NCBI GenBank assembly: GCA_001417715.1
Contig: BBRT01000280.1
Span: 20,754 to 84,753 of the forward strand
Direction of reading: 5' to 3'
From: Candidatus Symbiothrix dinenymphae
GTDB taxonomy: Bacteria > Bacteroidota > Bacteroidia > Bacteroidales > Azobacteroidaceae
DNA: 64,000 nt
Made by a program: the position numbers and the translations under genes. Positions within the stretch are counted from its first letter, which is position 1. Each line of letters starts with the position of its first letter. Shown piece after piece: positions 7,939 through 16,983 of this stretch. Under the pieces are notes generated by a model. That model was not told the origin of the DNA, did no database searches, and saw only the letters and a list, made by a program, of their open reading frames with translations.

Positions 7939-8175
7939 ATGGCACAAGCAATCCACATATCCACAGCCCGCAAAATCATCCATTCAGGTGATGCTTTTTC
8001 CGTGAAGTTTTGGCGATTGGAAGATGCCGAGATAATCACGATGGACAACGTTATTTGCACATCGAGTTTTCACCATGGCAACACCATCAACGTGAAATCG
8101 CTCGTGAGCAAGCAATTTCGCAAAATTAGAGTTATCACAATATTTGAAATCAACGATTTGGAGGTATATATATGA
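7939..8175 (+). CDS. Small prophage protein, 78 aa
   Basis: A 78-residue mainly beta-strand protein of unknown function. It starts one base after the previous stop and overlaps the portal-like gene by an ATGA, so it is part of the late operon. The N-terminus (AQAIHISTARKIIHSGDAFSVKFW) and C-terminus (KQFRKIRVITIFEINDLEVYI) suggest a small beta-barrel. A virion accessory role is inferred from context only. Confidence 0.65.
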   Translation: MAQAIHISTARKIIHSGDAFSVKFWRLEDAEIITMDNVICTSSFHHGNTINVKSLVSKQFRKIRVITIFEINDLEVYI

Positions 8176-9521
8176 ATCAGACAGAAGACATAATGAGTTC
8201 CGGTTATGGCATTTATGAATTTGCCATCAACGAAAAAGTGCACGCTATCATGAATGAGGTGGGCGACAGTGCAGCGATTTTCGATGACACGGACAGTAGC
8301 CCGGTGAAACTTCCGGGCAAATTGGCAAACAAATATCGCGGTTATGTGCCTTGGGGCAATGACAATCAGTTGCCCTACGAGGTGATGCAAAAAATCCGCA
8401 AGGACGAAGTGATGAGCCAAAACAAGCAATTCAACACCCTCACCTGCTATGCTTCCGGCATCCGCATAGAGCCGGAAACCGAAGGCGGTACCCTGAGCGA
8501 TGAAATTCGCAACTTTTTCAAATACAACCGTCTGCCCCGCTACTTTTTGGAGCAATGCAGCGACATGAAACACTTCCTGTTTAGCGTGTCGGTCATCATT
8601 CTGAGCAAGGACGGGAAAAGCATCGTGAAGCTCCGCCACAAGGAAGCCATACACACCCGCTTTGAAACCTGCGACCCCAAAACGGGCAAAATAGAACACC
8701 TCTACTATGCCAACTGGGAAGACAACACGCCCAAAGAGGATGAAATAGAAATCATCCCCGTGCTCGACATTTGCGACCCCATCGGTGACCTCGAAGAGCG
8801 AATAAACGAACAGCACACCAAGGAACGCAAATTTGCCATTGTAAACACCTTCCCCACGGCGGGCAATAAATATTACCCGTTTCCTTACTACTGGTCGGTG
8901 TTCCTATCCGGCTGGTACGACATCAAGCGAATGATACCGGCAGGCAAAAAAGCAAAATTAAAAAACCAATCCGGCATCAAATACCACGTGGAAGTAAACA
9001 GGGACTACTGGGAGAGCATTTGCCGCGAAGAGAAAATCACCGACCCCGAATTGAAAGCCGCCCGCATCAAAAAGGAGCGCGAAAACATCAAAAACTTTTG
9101 CACCGGCATCGAAAACAGCGGCAAGGTTTGGATTTCCGGCTTCTATCAAGACCCCACCGGAAAGGAAACGCGCATGGTGCGCATCAACCTCGTGGACACC
9201 ACCAAAGAGGGCGGCGACTGGCTCGAAGACAGCGAAGAAGCCGCCAACCTGATTTGCTATGCCGACAACATCCACCCCAATCTGGTGGGTGCAGCACTTG
9301 GCAAATCAAAAAACAACATGAGCGGCTCCGACAAGCGCGAACTCTTCACAATCAAACAGGCATTGGAAAAGCCCTACCACGACATCCTGCTGGAGCCGCT
9401 CTTTGTCATCAAAGAGTTCAACGGCTGGGATGATTTCAAATACGACGTGCCGGTGATTACGCTCACCACACTTGACAAGGGCAAGGATGCCGAAGAAAAC
9501 ACATTAAGAAAGGAGGAGTAA
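8172..9521 (+). CDS. Phage portal-like protein
   Basis: A 449-residue protein with features of Bacteroidetes phage portal proteins. These are an N-terminal WGNDNQLPYEVMQKIRKDE segment, a FNTLTCYASGI segment, and a C-terminal NIHPNLVGAALGKSKNN then SGSDKRELFTIKQAL followed by EPLFVIKEFNGW. The last block is the usual clip/stem region pattern. Portals form the dodecameric DNA channel at one capsid vertex. Length is normal. It overlaps the upstream gene by ATGA. Terminase and capsid, normally its neighbours, are not recognised here. The call rests on motif resemblance, not on a search. Confidence 0.65.
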   Translation: MNQTEDIMSSGYGIYEFAINEKVHAIMNEVGDSAAIFDDTDSSPVKLPGKLANKYRGYVPWGNDNQLPYEVMQKIRKDEVMSQNKQFNTLTCYASGIRIEPETEGGTLSDEIRNFFKYNRLPRYFLEQCSDMKHFLFSVSVIILSKDGKSIVKLRHKEAIHTRFETCDPKTGKIEHLYYANWEDNTPKEDEIEIIPVLDICDPIGDLEERINEQHTKERKFAIVNTFPTAGNKYYPFPYYWSVFLSGWYDIKRMIPAGKKAKLKNQSGIKYHVEVNRDYWESICREEKITDPELKAARIKKERENIKNFCTGIENSGKVWISGFYQDPTGKETRMVRINLVDTTKEGGDWLEDSEEAANLICYADNIHPNLVGAALGKSKNNMSGSDKRELFTIKQALEKPYHDILLEPLFVIKEFNGWDDFKYDVPVITLTTLDKGKDAEENTLRKEE

Positions 9522-9522
9522 T

Positions 9523-10353
9523 ATGGCAATTCTAACAGACATCTCACAGTTCACAAACTACATCCCCACAGCTACCGGCTCAAACTTGGACGACCTGCAA
9601 TCATTCCTGTCCGAAGCCGAGCAATGGTTTGAATCCGAAATCGCAGGCACAGACCTGTACGAATACATCGCCGCTTCTGCCGAAACAACGCCTGTGCGCA
9701 AACAGGCGCAAACCGCCATTTGCCTCAAAGCCTACCTCACGGCAATTCCGTTTGTGGACTTAATCCAAACTGATAACGGATTCGCGGTGGTAAACAATGC
9801 CAACCACGCCCCCGCCAGCAAAGAGCGCGTGGACAAACTTTTGCGCAACGTGGAGCATCGCCTGACCGTGTCGCTTGATATGCTTTTCACATGGTTTATG
9901 AAGGACGATGTGTTGCGCGGGGAGTGGCAAAAAGCAATCTTTCTGTTTGACAGATTTACCGAAACGGTCTATCTCACCACCCAAGAGTTGGAGCACCACG
10001 CCGCCAGAAGCAGTGTCACGTTCAGTGAGCTGCAAGGCATGCACCCGCTCATTTTGAAAGAACAAACCGACATTGCCCGCTTCATCAGCGGCGAGTATAT
10101 GCAGGAACTGCTCGACAAACGCCGCAATGCCACCCTCACGGAAGCCGATGGAAAAGCATTTGCCGTCGTGCAAAACATCATCGGATTGAGATTGCAAGGC
10201 ATCGACACCTACCATCTAATCGAAAGGCTAATCAATTGGATGACAGCAAACCCCGATGAGTTTCCCACCTACATGCAATCCACCGCCTACGCATTAAAAA
10301 CAGCCCCCAAATATGAAAACAAAAAACGCGACAGCACCTATTTCTTCGGTTGA
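9523..10353 (+). CDS. Prophage structural-module protein, 276 aa (possible head-tail connector)
   Basis: A 276-residue, largely helical protein directly after the portal-like gene. The N-terminus (ILTDISQFTNYIPTATGSNLDDLQSFLSEAEQWF) resembles the start of short helical connector proteins found in Bacteroidetes phages (possibly the DUF6712 group, not verified). It then continues with helical segments (LTTQELEHHAARSSV, LTEADGKAFAVVQNIIGLRLQG). There is no signal peptide. It overlaps the next gene by 41 bases, which suggests strict co-expression. Head completion or adaptor function is inferred from position. Confidence 0.6.
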   Translation: MAILTDISQFTNYIPTATGSNLDDLQSFLSEAEQWFESEIAGTDLYEYIAASAETTPVRKQAQTAICLKAYLTAIPFVDLIQTDNGFAVVNNANHAPASKERVDKLLRNVEHRLTVSLDMLFTWFMKDDVLRGEWQKAIFLFDRFTETVYLTTQELEHHAARSSVTFSELQGMHPLILKEQTDIARFISGEYMQELLDKRRNATLTEADGKAFAVVQNIIGLRLQGIDTYHLIERLINWMTANPDEFPTYMQSTAYALKTAPKYENKKRDSTYFFG

Positions 10354-11128
10354 GCTAACAGCCCCGCGCTCATGGTCGGAACTCACTCCCCGGGAACTGC
10401 TTTACGTCAGTTGGCTGATGACCAACATGAAGCTCACACCCGCCGAATTTCAGGCGTATGCCTTTGTGCGCTTCACCGGCATCACGGTAAAAAACCAAGC
10501 AGCCAAAGCGTGGCGGTGCCGGTTAGGCAAAACGCGCTTCAACCTGTCCCCGGAGCAAGTGCTATCATTCTGCAAGCAAATGGAATACCTAACTACCGGC
10601 ATTGACCGAATCACACCCTTACCCATTTTACAAAACCGCATCCACGTCAATGACTTGCTTTATGGCGTACCATTTAACCAATACCTTTTCTGTGAAAATA
10701 ATTATCAAGCGTTCATCCACACCAAAGAGCCGCTCTATTTGCAGCGATTAGCCGCCGGATTCTACACCAACGATGACGAATACACCGAAACAAATGCTCT
10801 TGCCGCCGCAAAAGAATTTGCCGAAGTGCCGTTCTACGAACTGCATACCGTTTTTCTGTGGTACTACGGGCTGAAATCGGTGTTTCAAAAGCGATTTCCC
10901 CACTTTTTTCAAAAGGTGGAGCGCATCCTCGAAGACGACGAACCGCAAGCCCCCAACTTCGGCGAGCAGTCAGACAACATGGTGCGCGCCCTCACCGGCG
11001 GCGACATCACAAAAAACGCCCAAGTATATGCCTCCAACACATGGGATGCCCTCGCAGAACTGGATGCCAAAGCCAAAGAGAACAAGGAACTGGAAGCAAG
11101 AATGAATAAATTAAAAATTAAGAATTAA
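10313..11128 (+). CDS. Prophage tail or assembly protein, 271 aa
   Basis: A 271-residue helical protein beginning 41 bases inside the previous gene. Features include SWSELTPRELLYVSWLM at the start and a charged C-terminus ending in a probable coiled coil (ALAELDAKAKENKELEARMNKL). The stretch NMVRALTGGDITKNAQVYASNTWDALAELD looks like a conserved C-terminal domain of Bacteroidetes phage proteins encoded between connector and tail genes. A tail-assembly or chaperone-like role fits the position; I cannot assign a family. Confidence 0.55.
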   Translation: MKTKNATAPISSVELTAPRSWSELTPRELLYVSWLMTNMKLTPAEFQAYAFVRFTGITVKNQAAKAWRCRLGKTRFNLSPEQVLSFCKQMEYLTTGIDRITPLPILQNRIHVNDLLYGVPFNQYLFCENNYQAFIHTKEPLYLQRLAAGFYTNDDEYTETNALAAAKEFAEVPFYELHTVFLWYYGLKSVFQKRFPHFFQKVERILEDDEPQAPNFGEQSDNMVRALTGGDITKNAQVYASNTWDALAELDAKAKENKELEARMNKLKIKN

Positions 11129-11133
11129 AAATT

Positions 11134-11625
11134 ATGTTTGACGCTTATACTTATTTTTCGGAGATTTGTGAAAAGAACAAAATCACGTCGGCAGGCAATT
11201 ACAAGTTTTGCCGCGTATCCGGCTTGAGCTACATGGAAGAGGTGATTCAGCACTTCAAATCAGAAAACGCCTATTTCTGTGTGGACGACACCGAAGACGG
11301 TACGTTGATGAACATGGACAAAGGACCGGTCGAACGCCGCCAATACACCGTGTTTTTACTCAAAAAATACCCGCTAAGAACGGACGACAGCATGACACGC
11401 CAGCACGAAGCCCTGAACGAATGCCGCGAAATATACCGACAAATCGCAAAAAAACTAATCCGGGACAAACGTTTTCTCGAAAACGACTTAGTCTATTTGC
11501 ATCTCGACCGAATCCCGTTTTACGAAATCCCCGGCTACTTCATATCCGGTTGCACCGGCTTATATTTCATGCTCACAGTAGATAACCCCATAGACTTGTG
11601 CTACGATGGCAACGAATGGAACTAA
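11134..11625 (+). CDS. Prophage protein, 163 aa, possible tail-completion protein
   Basis: A 163-residue alpha/beta protein of unknown family. The pattern (a beta strand, a helix with RQHEALNECREIYRQIAKKLIRD, then beta strands IPFYEIPGYFISGCTGLYFMLTV) resembles small tail-terminator proteins of siphophages, which also sit just before or after the HK97 gp10-like gene. It overlaps the next gene by 20 bases. A run of AT-rich repeats (ATTAAAAATT type) separates it from the gene before. Confidence 0.5.
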   Translation: MFDAYTYFSEICEKNKITSAGNYKFCRVSGLSYMEEVIQHFKSENAYFCVDDTEDGTLMNMDKGPVERRQYTVFLLKKYPLRTDDSMTRQHEALNECREIYRQIAKKLIRDKRFLENDLVYLHLDRIPFYEIPGYFISGCTGLYFMLTVDNPIDLCYDGNEWN

Positions 11626-12010
11626 CACCAATTTCAATCAATACGCCGATGCGTGGGCGCAAATGATGCTCACCATCTGGGCAGAAAAGATGATCCAATA
11701 CGGCATCCACGACACCGGCGCGCTCGAAAATAGCCTAAAAGCAAAAGTAACCTTGGATGCCAAAGGCAACGCCGCCAAAATAGAACATTTCTACAACTAT
11801 TATGGCAATTACGTGGCACGAGGCGTGGGCACCGGCTACCGAAAAGGCAACGGCGGCGCACTGCCCTTCACGCCCAAGCGCGAAAAGCGACCATGGATGT
11901 CCGGCAAATACTGGCACAGCAAAAACAAGTTGCTGATGGAGATGCTCGAGCAAACAGGCAAAAACTACCTAAAATCAATCGCCGGCGCGCTGACAAAAAC
12001 AAACTCATAA
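11606..12010 (+). CDS. HK97 gp10-like head-tail joining protein candidate
   Basis: A 134-residue basic protein. The segment GIHDTGALENSLKAKVT, followed by a strand region (AKIEHFYNYYGNYVARGVG), matches the general pattern of HK97 gp10-type tail-completion proteins, where a DTG..L.NS motif precedes a beta-hairpin. The C-terminus is basic and rich in Lys/Arg. It overlaps the 163-aa gene by 20 bases and closes the connector block before the fibre genes. Assignment is by pattern and position. Confidence 0.6.
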   Translation: MATNGTNTNFNQYADAWAQMMLTIWAEKMIQYGIHDTGALENSLKAKVTLDAKGNAAKIEHFYNYYGNYVARGVGTGYRKGNGGALPFTPKREKRPWMSGKYWHSKNKLLMEMLEQTGKNYLKSIAGALTKTNS

Positions 12011-12052
12011 CTCATAACTCATAACTCATAACTAAAAAGACCTGTCTTTTTA
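12002..12052 (+). repeat. Tandem CTCATAA units and short palindrome after the connector genes
   Basis: Four copies of a 7-base unit (ACTCATA) run from about 12002 to 12032, starting in the last codons of the gene ending at 12010. A palindrome AAAAAGAC-CT-GTCTTTTT follows, which could act as a weak terminator or pause site. A possible -7 box (CTAATTTCGC) lies near 12070, before the fibre gene. The same 7-base unit reappears near 41135 and, inverted, near 47612. Confidence 0.4.
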
Positions 12053-12097
12053 CACAATATATAATAGCACTAATTTCGCACAAAAAATTAAAACATC

Positions 12098-15085
12098 ATG
12101 GCAAAAAATATAAACGTAATCAAGACCGAAGCGACGACCATAAGAGATGAAGTTGTACCGGAACAAAATACCTCCTTAAGAATTGGAACGGTATTGCTTG
12201 ACATTATAGATTGGGTTAACGACACTGTATGGGCAGGAGTTCAAACCACGCTGAACTCTTGGGTATCATCTATACAGACGGCTATTAGCACTGCTAACAC
12301 AGCAGCCACAACAGCCAACAATGCAGCAACTTACGCCACCAATAAAGCAAATGCCATTGATACGTCAGCTTCTTATGCTAATGCTGCCGGCGGTGCAGCT
12401 GCTAATGCCGCCATCAATGCCAATGCAGCGGCAGCAGAAGCCAGATCAGCCGCCAATAGTGCTAACAGCAAGATAAATGCTGCCAATTCAGCAGCTAATG
12501 CTGCTAATGCAGCAGCTAATGCTGCTAATGCAGCAGCTAATGCTGCTAATTCAGCCGCCATCAATGCCAATGCAGCGGCAAGTACAGCTAATGCTTCCGC
12601 TGCAAATGCTAACAGCAAAGCCGCTGCCGCTAATTCAGCGGCTAATGCTGCCAATGCTGCAGCTCAAAATGCCAACAATAAAGCAAATGCCATTGATACG
12701 TCAGCTTCTAATGCTAATGCGGCTGCCAATGCAGCTAATAATGCCGCCATCAATGCCAATGCCGCGACAAGTGCAGCTAATGCTTCCGCTGCAAATGCTA
12801 ACAGTAAAGCCGATGCCGCTAATGCCGCGACAAGTGCAGCTAACACTGCTGCTACAAATGCCAACAGTAAAGCCGCCGACGCTAATGCCGCAACTGCCGC
12901 CGCAAATACAGCGACAGGTACAGCCAATGCCGCCGCTACAAATGCTAATTCAGCGGCACAAACCGCTGTTGAAACAGCTAATTCAGCGGCACAAACCGCT
13001 GTTGAAACAGCTAATTCAGCGGCACAAACCGCTGTTGAAACAGCTAATTCAGCGGCACAAACCGCTGTTGAAACAGCTAATTCAGCGGCACAAGAAGCTG
13101 TTAATACAGCTAATTCAGCAGCACAAGAAGCTGTTAATACAGCTAATTCAGCAGCACAAGAAGCTGTTAATACGGCTAATTCAGCAGCACAAGCAGCTGT
13201 TTATGCGGCTAATTCAGCAGCACAAACCGCCAATGTCGCCGCTGAAAAAGCGAATATCAAAGCAAACCGCGCCGAAGAAGTCACCAATCAGATAGAAGAG
13301 GCGTTTGATTTTTACGCTAAAAACACGCTAAACAATGTATTCTATCTGTTCACAACCATGCCAGACCTAAACAAGGTAGAAAAATTCAACCACACTTTCT
13401 TCAACAAAAAAGGAGGTTTGTTGCGCGTTGCGACCTTAGTGTATGGCACCGATAAACAAGGCAACCCTGCAACGGGCATCATATTGGCTATCGAAGATGA
13501 CAGCGTGTATCTGAAAACCACCATGATAGGAATCCCCGAAGCCATTATCAGCGCTACTCAATCGGTAGTTATTCCAAGTGGAGCGACCATCCCTGTTGTG
13601 ATTGACGGGGCGGATGCCTCTGCCCGAACAATCGTTGAAGCCGTTGCCACTCGCGACGGTGTGAGCGTAGGCATCACAATCGACATTATCAACCACGACG
13701 GCAAACTCATTGCTATCGAAACCAAGCGGGTAAGTTCCGGTAACACAAACAACGGATTGACCGTAGCACCCCAATTGGTGGCAAACACGCTTCGACTTTC
13801 AGCGGATACGGCTTCAATAACATTTACCTACACTGTGAGGAATATCGTTGGCAATATGCCCGGCTCTTACAAGCCGGTTATCATCTCCGGCGGACAATCG
13901 AAGAAGATAAGTATTCCGAATTTGAGTACCAACATCCGTACATTGATTGAGTATGTGGCTATTCATAACTGGGTGAGTGTTGGTGGAACAATTGATATTG
14001 TGAACGGCAGTGTGAGCGAAACCAGGCGCGTAACCGATGAAGACACCAACAACGGATTGGTGATTGCACCCACACTGACAGGCAATGCCATCACTGTATC
14101 TGCTGACGATGCCGGAGATATACTATTTGTTTACTCATTAGAAGCACTTAATGAGCCTGTTGTGAATATTCCGGCCGGACAAATCGTAGCGGTGCCAATC
14201 GACAAGGCGGTTATCAGCAAGCGAAGCATCGTTCACTATATAGCCCGGCGCGATGGTGCAACCATTGGGGGAACACTTGAAATCATCTACAACAATGGCA
14301 TACACCAGATTATTGAGAGCCGCATAAGTGACGGCGATTCGGAACTTGGGTTTGAAATTGAGCCTGCGTTAGTGGATGGTGCCATTGTGATTTCGGCAGA
14401 CAACTCTTCGGCATCCGATTTGGAATTTATTTGCACAACTCAAAATTTGGTTGTGACAGCCACCCCCAACGAGCAGGTAGTTATTCCGCGCGGACAATCG
14501 CTCAGCATCAACATCCCTAATTCAGACCTGAGTGCACGCACGATTGTGGAATACGAGGCGACTCGCAACGGTGAGATTGTATTGGGAACGATTGATATTT
14601 TGAACGACAACGGCAAGCGCATCGCCATCGAAACCAAACGCACCGCTGAGGGCGACACAAACAACGGCTTGATAATTGAACCATTGCTGACGGGCGATTA
14701 TCTCACCATGTCGGCTGATATGTCCGGCGATGACGATATATTATTGGATTATACCGCTCGGAACATCGAAGACAGTCCCAATTCGCCGGTGCTCGTGTCT
14801 GCCGGAACATCGGAGCAAATCGCCATAGGAAATTCTGAAAACAGTGCGCGTACAGTAGTTGAGTACGCAGTTACACGCAGCGGCAAAACGATGGGCGGCA
14901 CCATCCAAATTGTGAATGAATCCGGCACCTACAATGTGTTTGAAACCAAGCGCGTGAACGACGAAGATACCGACTTTGGCTTTGCAATCAGCGACACACT
15001 CGCAGGCGATGCAATCACCATTTCGGAAACAACAGGTGATTCGGATATAGAATTTGTCTTTTATGTCGCAAATCAGGAAGCGTAA
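12098..15085 (+). CDS. Alanine-rich repeat fibre protein, 995 aa
   Basis: A very long probable tail-fibre protein in three parts. Residues 1-60 form an N-terminal head (IRIGTVLLDIIDWVNDTVW). Residues about 65-400 are an Ala/Asn/Ser-rich helix made of heptad-like units (21-bp repeats at 12491-12553) and then about nine 11-residue units of the form ANSAAQTAVET (33-bp repeats at 12944-13240). This is the hendecad period of a long, slightly right-handed coiled coil. Residues about 488-995 are five beta-rich repeats of 95-100 residues, each with a strand pattern like ARTIVEYxATRxG then GGTIDIxN and ETKRVxxxDTNNG. There is no signal peptide. A trimeric rod with terminal receptor domains is inferred. 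Confidence 0.75.
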   Translation: MAKNINVIKTEATTIRDEVVPEQNTSLRIGTVLLDIIDWVNDTVWAGVQTTLNSWVSSIQTAISTANTAATTANNAATYATNKANAIDTSASYANAAGGAAANAAINANAAAAEARSAANSANSKINAANSAANAANAAANAANAAANAANSAAINANAAASTANASAANANSKAAAANSAANAANAAAQNANNKANAIDTSASNANAAANAANNAAINANAATSAANASAANANSKADAANAATSAANTAATNANSKAADANAATAAANTATGTANAAATNANSAAQTAVETANSAAQTAVETANSAAQTAVETANSAAQTAVETANSAAQEAVNTANSAAQEAVNTANSAAQEAVNTANSAAQAAVYAANSAAQTANVAAEKANIKANRAEEVTNQIEEAFDFYAKNTLNNVFYLFTTMPDLNKVEKFNHTFFNKKGGLLRVATLVYGTDKQGNPATGIILAIEDDSVYLKTTMIGIPEAIISATQSVVIPSGATIPVVIDGADASARTIVEAVATRDGVSVGITIDIINHDGKLIAIETKRVSSGNTNNGLTVAPQLVANTLRLSADTASITFTYTVRNIVGNMPGSYKPVIISGGQSKKISIPNLSTNIRTLIEYVAIHNWVSVGGTIDIVNGSVSETRRVTDEDTNNGLVIAPTLTGNAITVSADDAGDILFVYSLEALNEPVVNIPAGQIVAVPIDKAVISKRSIVHYIARRDGATIGGTLEIIYNNGIHQIIESRISDGDSELGFEIEPALVDGAIVISADNSSASDLEFICTTQNLVVTATPNEQVVIPRGQSLSINIPNSDLSARTIVEYEATRNGEIVLGTIDILNDNGKRIAIETKRTAEGDTNNGLIIEPLLTGDYLTMSADMSGDDDILLDYTARNIEDSPNSPVLVSAGTSEQIAIGNSENSARTVVEYAVTRSGKTMGGTIQIVNESGTYNVFETKRVNDEDTDFGFAISDTLAGDAITISETTGDSDIEFVFYVANQEA
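12944..13240 (+). repeat. 33-bp tandem repeat array inside the fibre gene
   Basis: About nine consecutive 33-bp units, the first four identical (12944-13075) and the next four a variant group with AGAAGCTGTTAATAC in the second half. The unit starts GCTAATTCAGCGGCACAA. Each encodes 11 residues, so copy-number change stays in frame and would lengthen or shorten the fibre shaft. High identity points to recent expansion or homogenisation. Confidence 0.9.
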
Positions 15086-15115
15086 ATTTGCATAAAAATT
15101 TTAATTTATAAAAAT

Positions 15116-16705
15116 ATGAAAAAGAAAATGTGTTTTTTGATGCTTTTCAGCATCGCAGTGATTGGTTTAGTTGCGCAAAGCGCAAAAGTGGATTTACTTA
15201 GGTCGGGCAATAAGCCGCCTATATCGGTACAAATCAGAGGTGACTCTGCCTCATTAAATTTAGGGACATCCACAATCAGAGCCGTAGGTAGCAATCTGAA
15301 TTTGAACGGCGTGAGTATCGACAACACCCTGTTGAAAGCGAGCGACAGTACGCAAACGCTTAATTCAAACGTGTCCGTTGCCGAAGGAAAACAAATTTTG
15401 TTCAACGACGGCAGCGTGGACGAAGCCTTAATCGGCTATCACGATTATGGCGGTTGGACAGCGGTAGAAGTGGGAGCCGAAGAAAAGGGTTTAACGCTAA
15501 ACACCTACAACCGAGGGGATGGAACTGTAAATGAAAACATCCTCGTAAATTACAAAAGCCACGATGGCACAGAGGGACAATATGTATTGCCCAAAAAGAG
15601 CCAAGTAGATAGTTTGGCAGTAGGAATCAATTACAACGCCGACAACAAATTAGTAACCTACCTATCCGGTGGCACTCCCGACACCACCCTCATCCCTGAA
15701 GCCAGCAGCACACAAAACGGATTGATGCCCGCCGCCAGCTTCAATCAAATAGATGCCAACACGCAGGCGATTGGTGCGCTTATAGGGGCGGTGAGTTATC
15801 TTCCGGCAAATGATTTTGGAAGTGCCACACCAACACAAGACACGCTGAACACTTATGCCTTGCAATACAGCAACCCAATCACAAACGCCTGTATCGTGCT
15901 GAACACAAACAATAACCACGAGTGGATTTACAATCTGTCAAACACCACTTGGATAGACAACGGTATTGGTACGGTTAATCCGGCAACAAACACCTCATTA
16001 GGTATCGTGAAAGGCTCCACTGTTGGCAACAATGGCAAAGTTTTTGTTGAAAATGACGGCTCTATGTCTGTGATTGGGTTTGACGGCAAAGCAGACAAAG
16101 TGACAGCAACAGCCGGCAAAGGGCTTGCCACTATCAATTCGCAGGGGATAACTACCGGTGTGAGTGCTATTGCTAATAGCGATTTGCCGAGTGATGTGCA
16201 GACTTCGCTGGGATTGGCTAATACTGCATACCAGAAGCCATCAACAGGTATTTTGTTTAATGACATGAGAAATTCTAATGTGACCTATAGTCATCCTACA
16301 AATTCAATAACCAAATATCTATTGATAAGCGGGTTTCCAAAAGCCCTATATAAATTAACCCTTTTTAGCGGACTTTTTATGCCTTATGGGTATTTGAATC
16401 AGATATATGGTCACCGCTTAGAATTAACTATTAAAGATTCTGAAAAAGTTTTAGCCATATTAACCGGTCATGTTTCGGATATTGAATATATCCAATACAT
16501 GTCAGGCACTTCTGACAATAAAATATTGATAAAATATAGCGGTGAAAATCCAGTAGGCGTAGAATTGATTGACGCTAAATGTTGGGCATCGTTTGAATGG
16601 TCAAATAGAAATACTCCTGGATACACAATTTATCCGAATATAGTAATCACTCAAGAGAGTGAAGTTCCAAGTGGTTGGACGGGTACGAATGTTCAAATAA
16701 ACTAA
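15116..16705 (+). CDS. Fibre-like protein with an apparent signal peptide, 529 aa
   Basis: A 529-residue beta-rich protein. The first 22 residues (MKKKMCFLMLFSIAVIGLVAQS) look like a Sec signal peptide with an AQS cleavage site, which is odd for a virion protein. The middle has fibre-like repeats (TQNGLMPAASFNQID, TSLGIVKGSTVGNNGKVFVENDG). The last 150 residues (from about nucleotide 16255) are AT-richer and look like a replaceable binding domain with Tyr/Trp-rich strands. It follows the rod-like fibre gene by 30 bases. It could be a second fibre or tip, or an exported host-surface protein. The start ATG 15116 is the only good one near a ribosome site. Confidence 0.6.
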   Translation: MKKKMCFLMLFSIAVIGLVAQSAKVDLLRSGNKPPISVQIRGDSASLNLGTSTIRAVGSNLNLNGVSIDNTLLKASDSTQTLNSNVSVAEGKQILFNDGSVDEALIGYHDYGGWTAVEVGAEEKGLTLNTYNRGDGTVNENILVNYKSHDGTEGQYVLPKKSQVDSLAVGINYNADNKLVTYLSGGTPDTTLIPEASSTQNGLMPAASFNQIDANTQAIGALIGAVSYLPANDFGSATPTQDTLNTYALQYSNPITNACIVLNTNNNHEWIYNLSNTTWIDNGIGTVNPATNTSLGIVKGSTVGNNGKVFVENDGSMSVIGFDGKADKVTATAGKGLATINSQGITTGVSAIANSDLPSDVQTSLGLANTAYQKPSTGILFNDMRNSNVTYSHPTNSITKYLLISGFPKALYKLTLFSGLFMPYGYLNQIYGHRLELTIKDSEKVLAILTGHVSDIEYIQYMSGTSDNKILIKYSGENPVGVELIDAKCWASFEWSNRNTPGYTIYPNIVITQESEVPSGWTGTNVQIN

Positions 16706-16708
16706 ATC

Positions 16709-16966
16709 ATGTTTGAAACCATCATCATAGCAGTAGCGACATCGTGCATCCCGCTTGTTTTGAAATTTGGGATGAATAGGATGGAGAGGAATCAGAAGAA
16801 ACTTCATCTGGATGTGAAGCGGTTGGAATTGCTTCACCTCATCGACCATAATCCCAATAACGGCATATCTATTCATAAGGAATATGATGCGTATAAAGAG
16901 ATGGGTGGAAACAGTTACATTGATGTTGTGTATTTGGATTGGTGTAAAAAGTTTGATAATAAATAA
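16709..16966 (+). CDS. Small single-span membrane protein of the lysis region
   Basis: An 85-residue protein with one N-terminal hydrophobic segment (FETIIIAVATSCIPLVLKFG) followed by a charged helix rich in Lys/Arg and Leu. It begins 3 bases after the fibre-like gene. Its place directly before the holin candidate and endolysin suggests an accessory lysis role such as an antiholin or pinholin-like protein, but nothing in the sequence proves this. Confidence 0.55.
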   Translation: MFETIIIAVATSCIPLVLKFGMNRMERNQKKLHLDVKRLELLHLIDHNPNNGISIHKEYDAYKEMGGNSYIDVVYLDWCKKFDNK

Positions 16967-16983
16967 TTAAAAATAATTAAGTT

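Noticed and set aside
8070..8816. Long minus-strand open frame (248 codons) opposite the portal-like gene
   Set aside because: It is the mirror of a well-supported gene, has no promoter or family features, and its composition is that of antisense codons.
12944..13240. Regular 33-bp repeats that could suggest a CRISPR array
   Set aside because: Units are contiguous without spacers, lie in frame within one long gene, and encode an 11-residue helical repeat. No cas genes are nearby.
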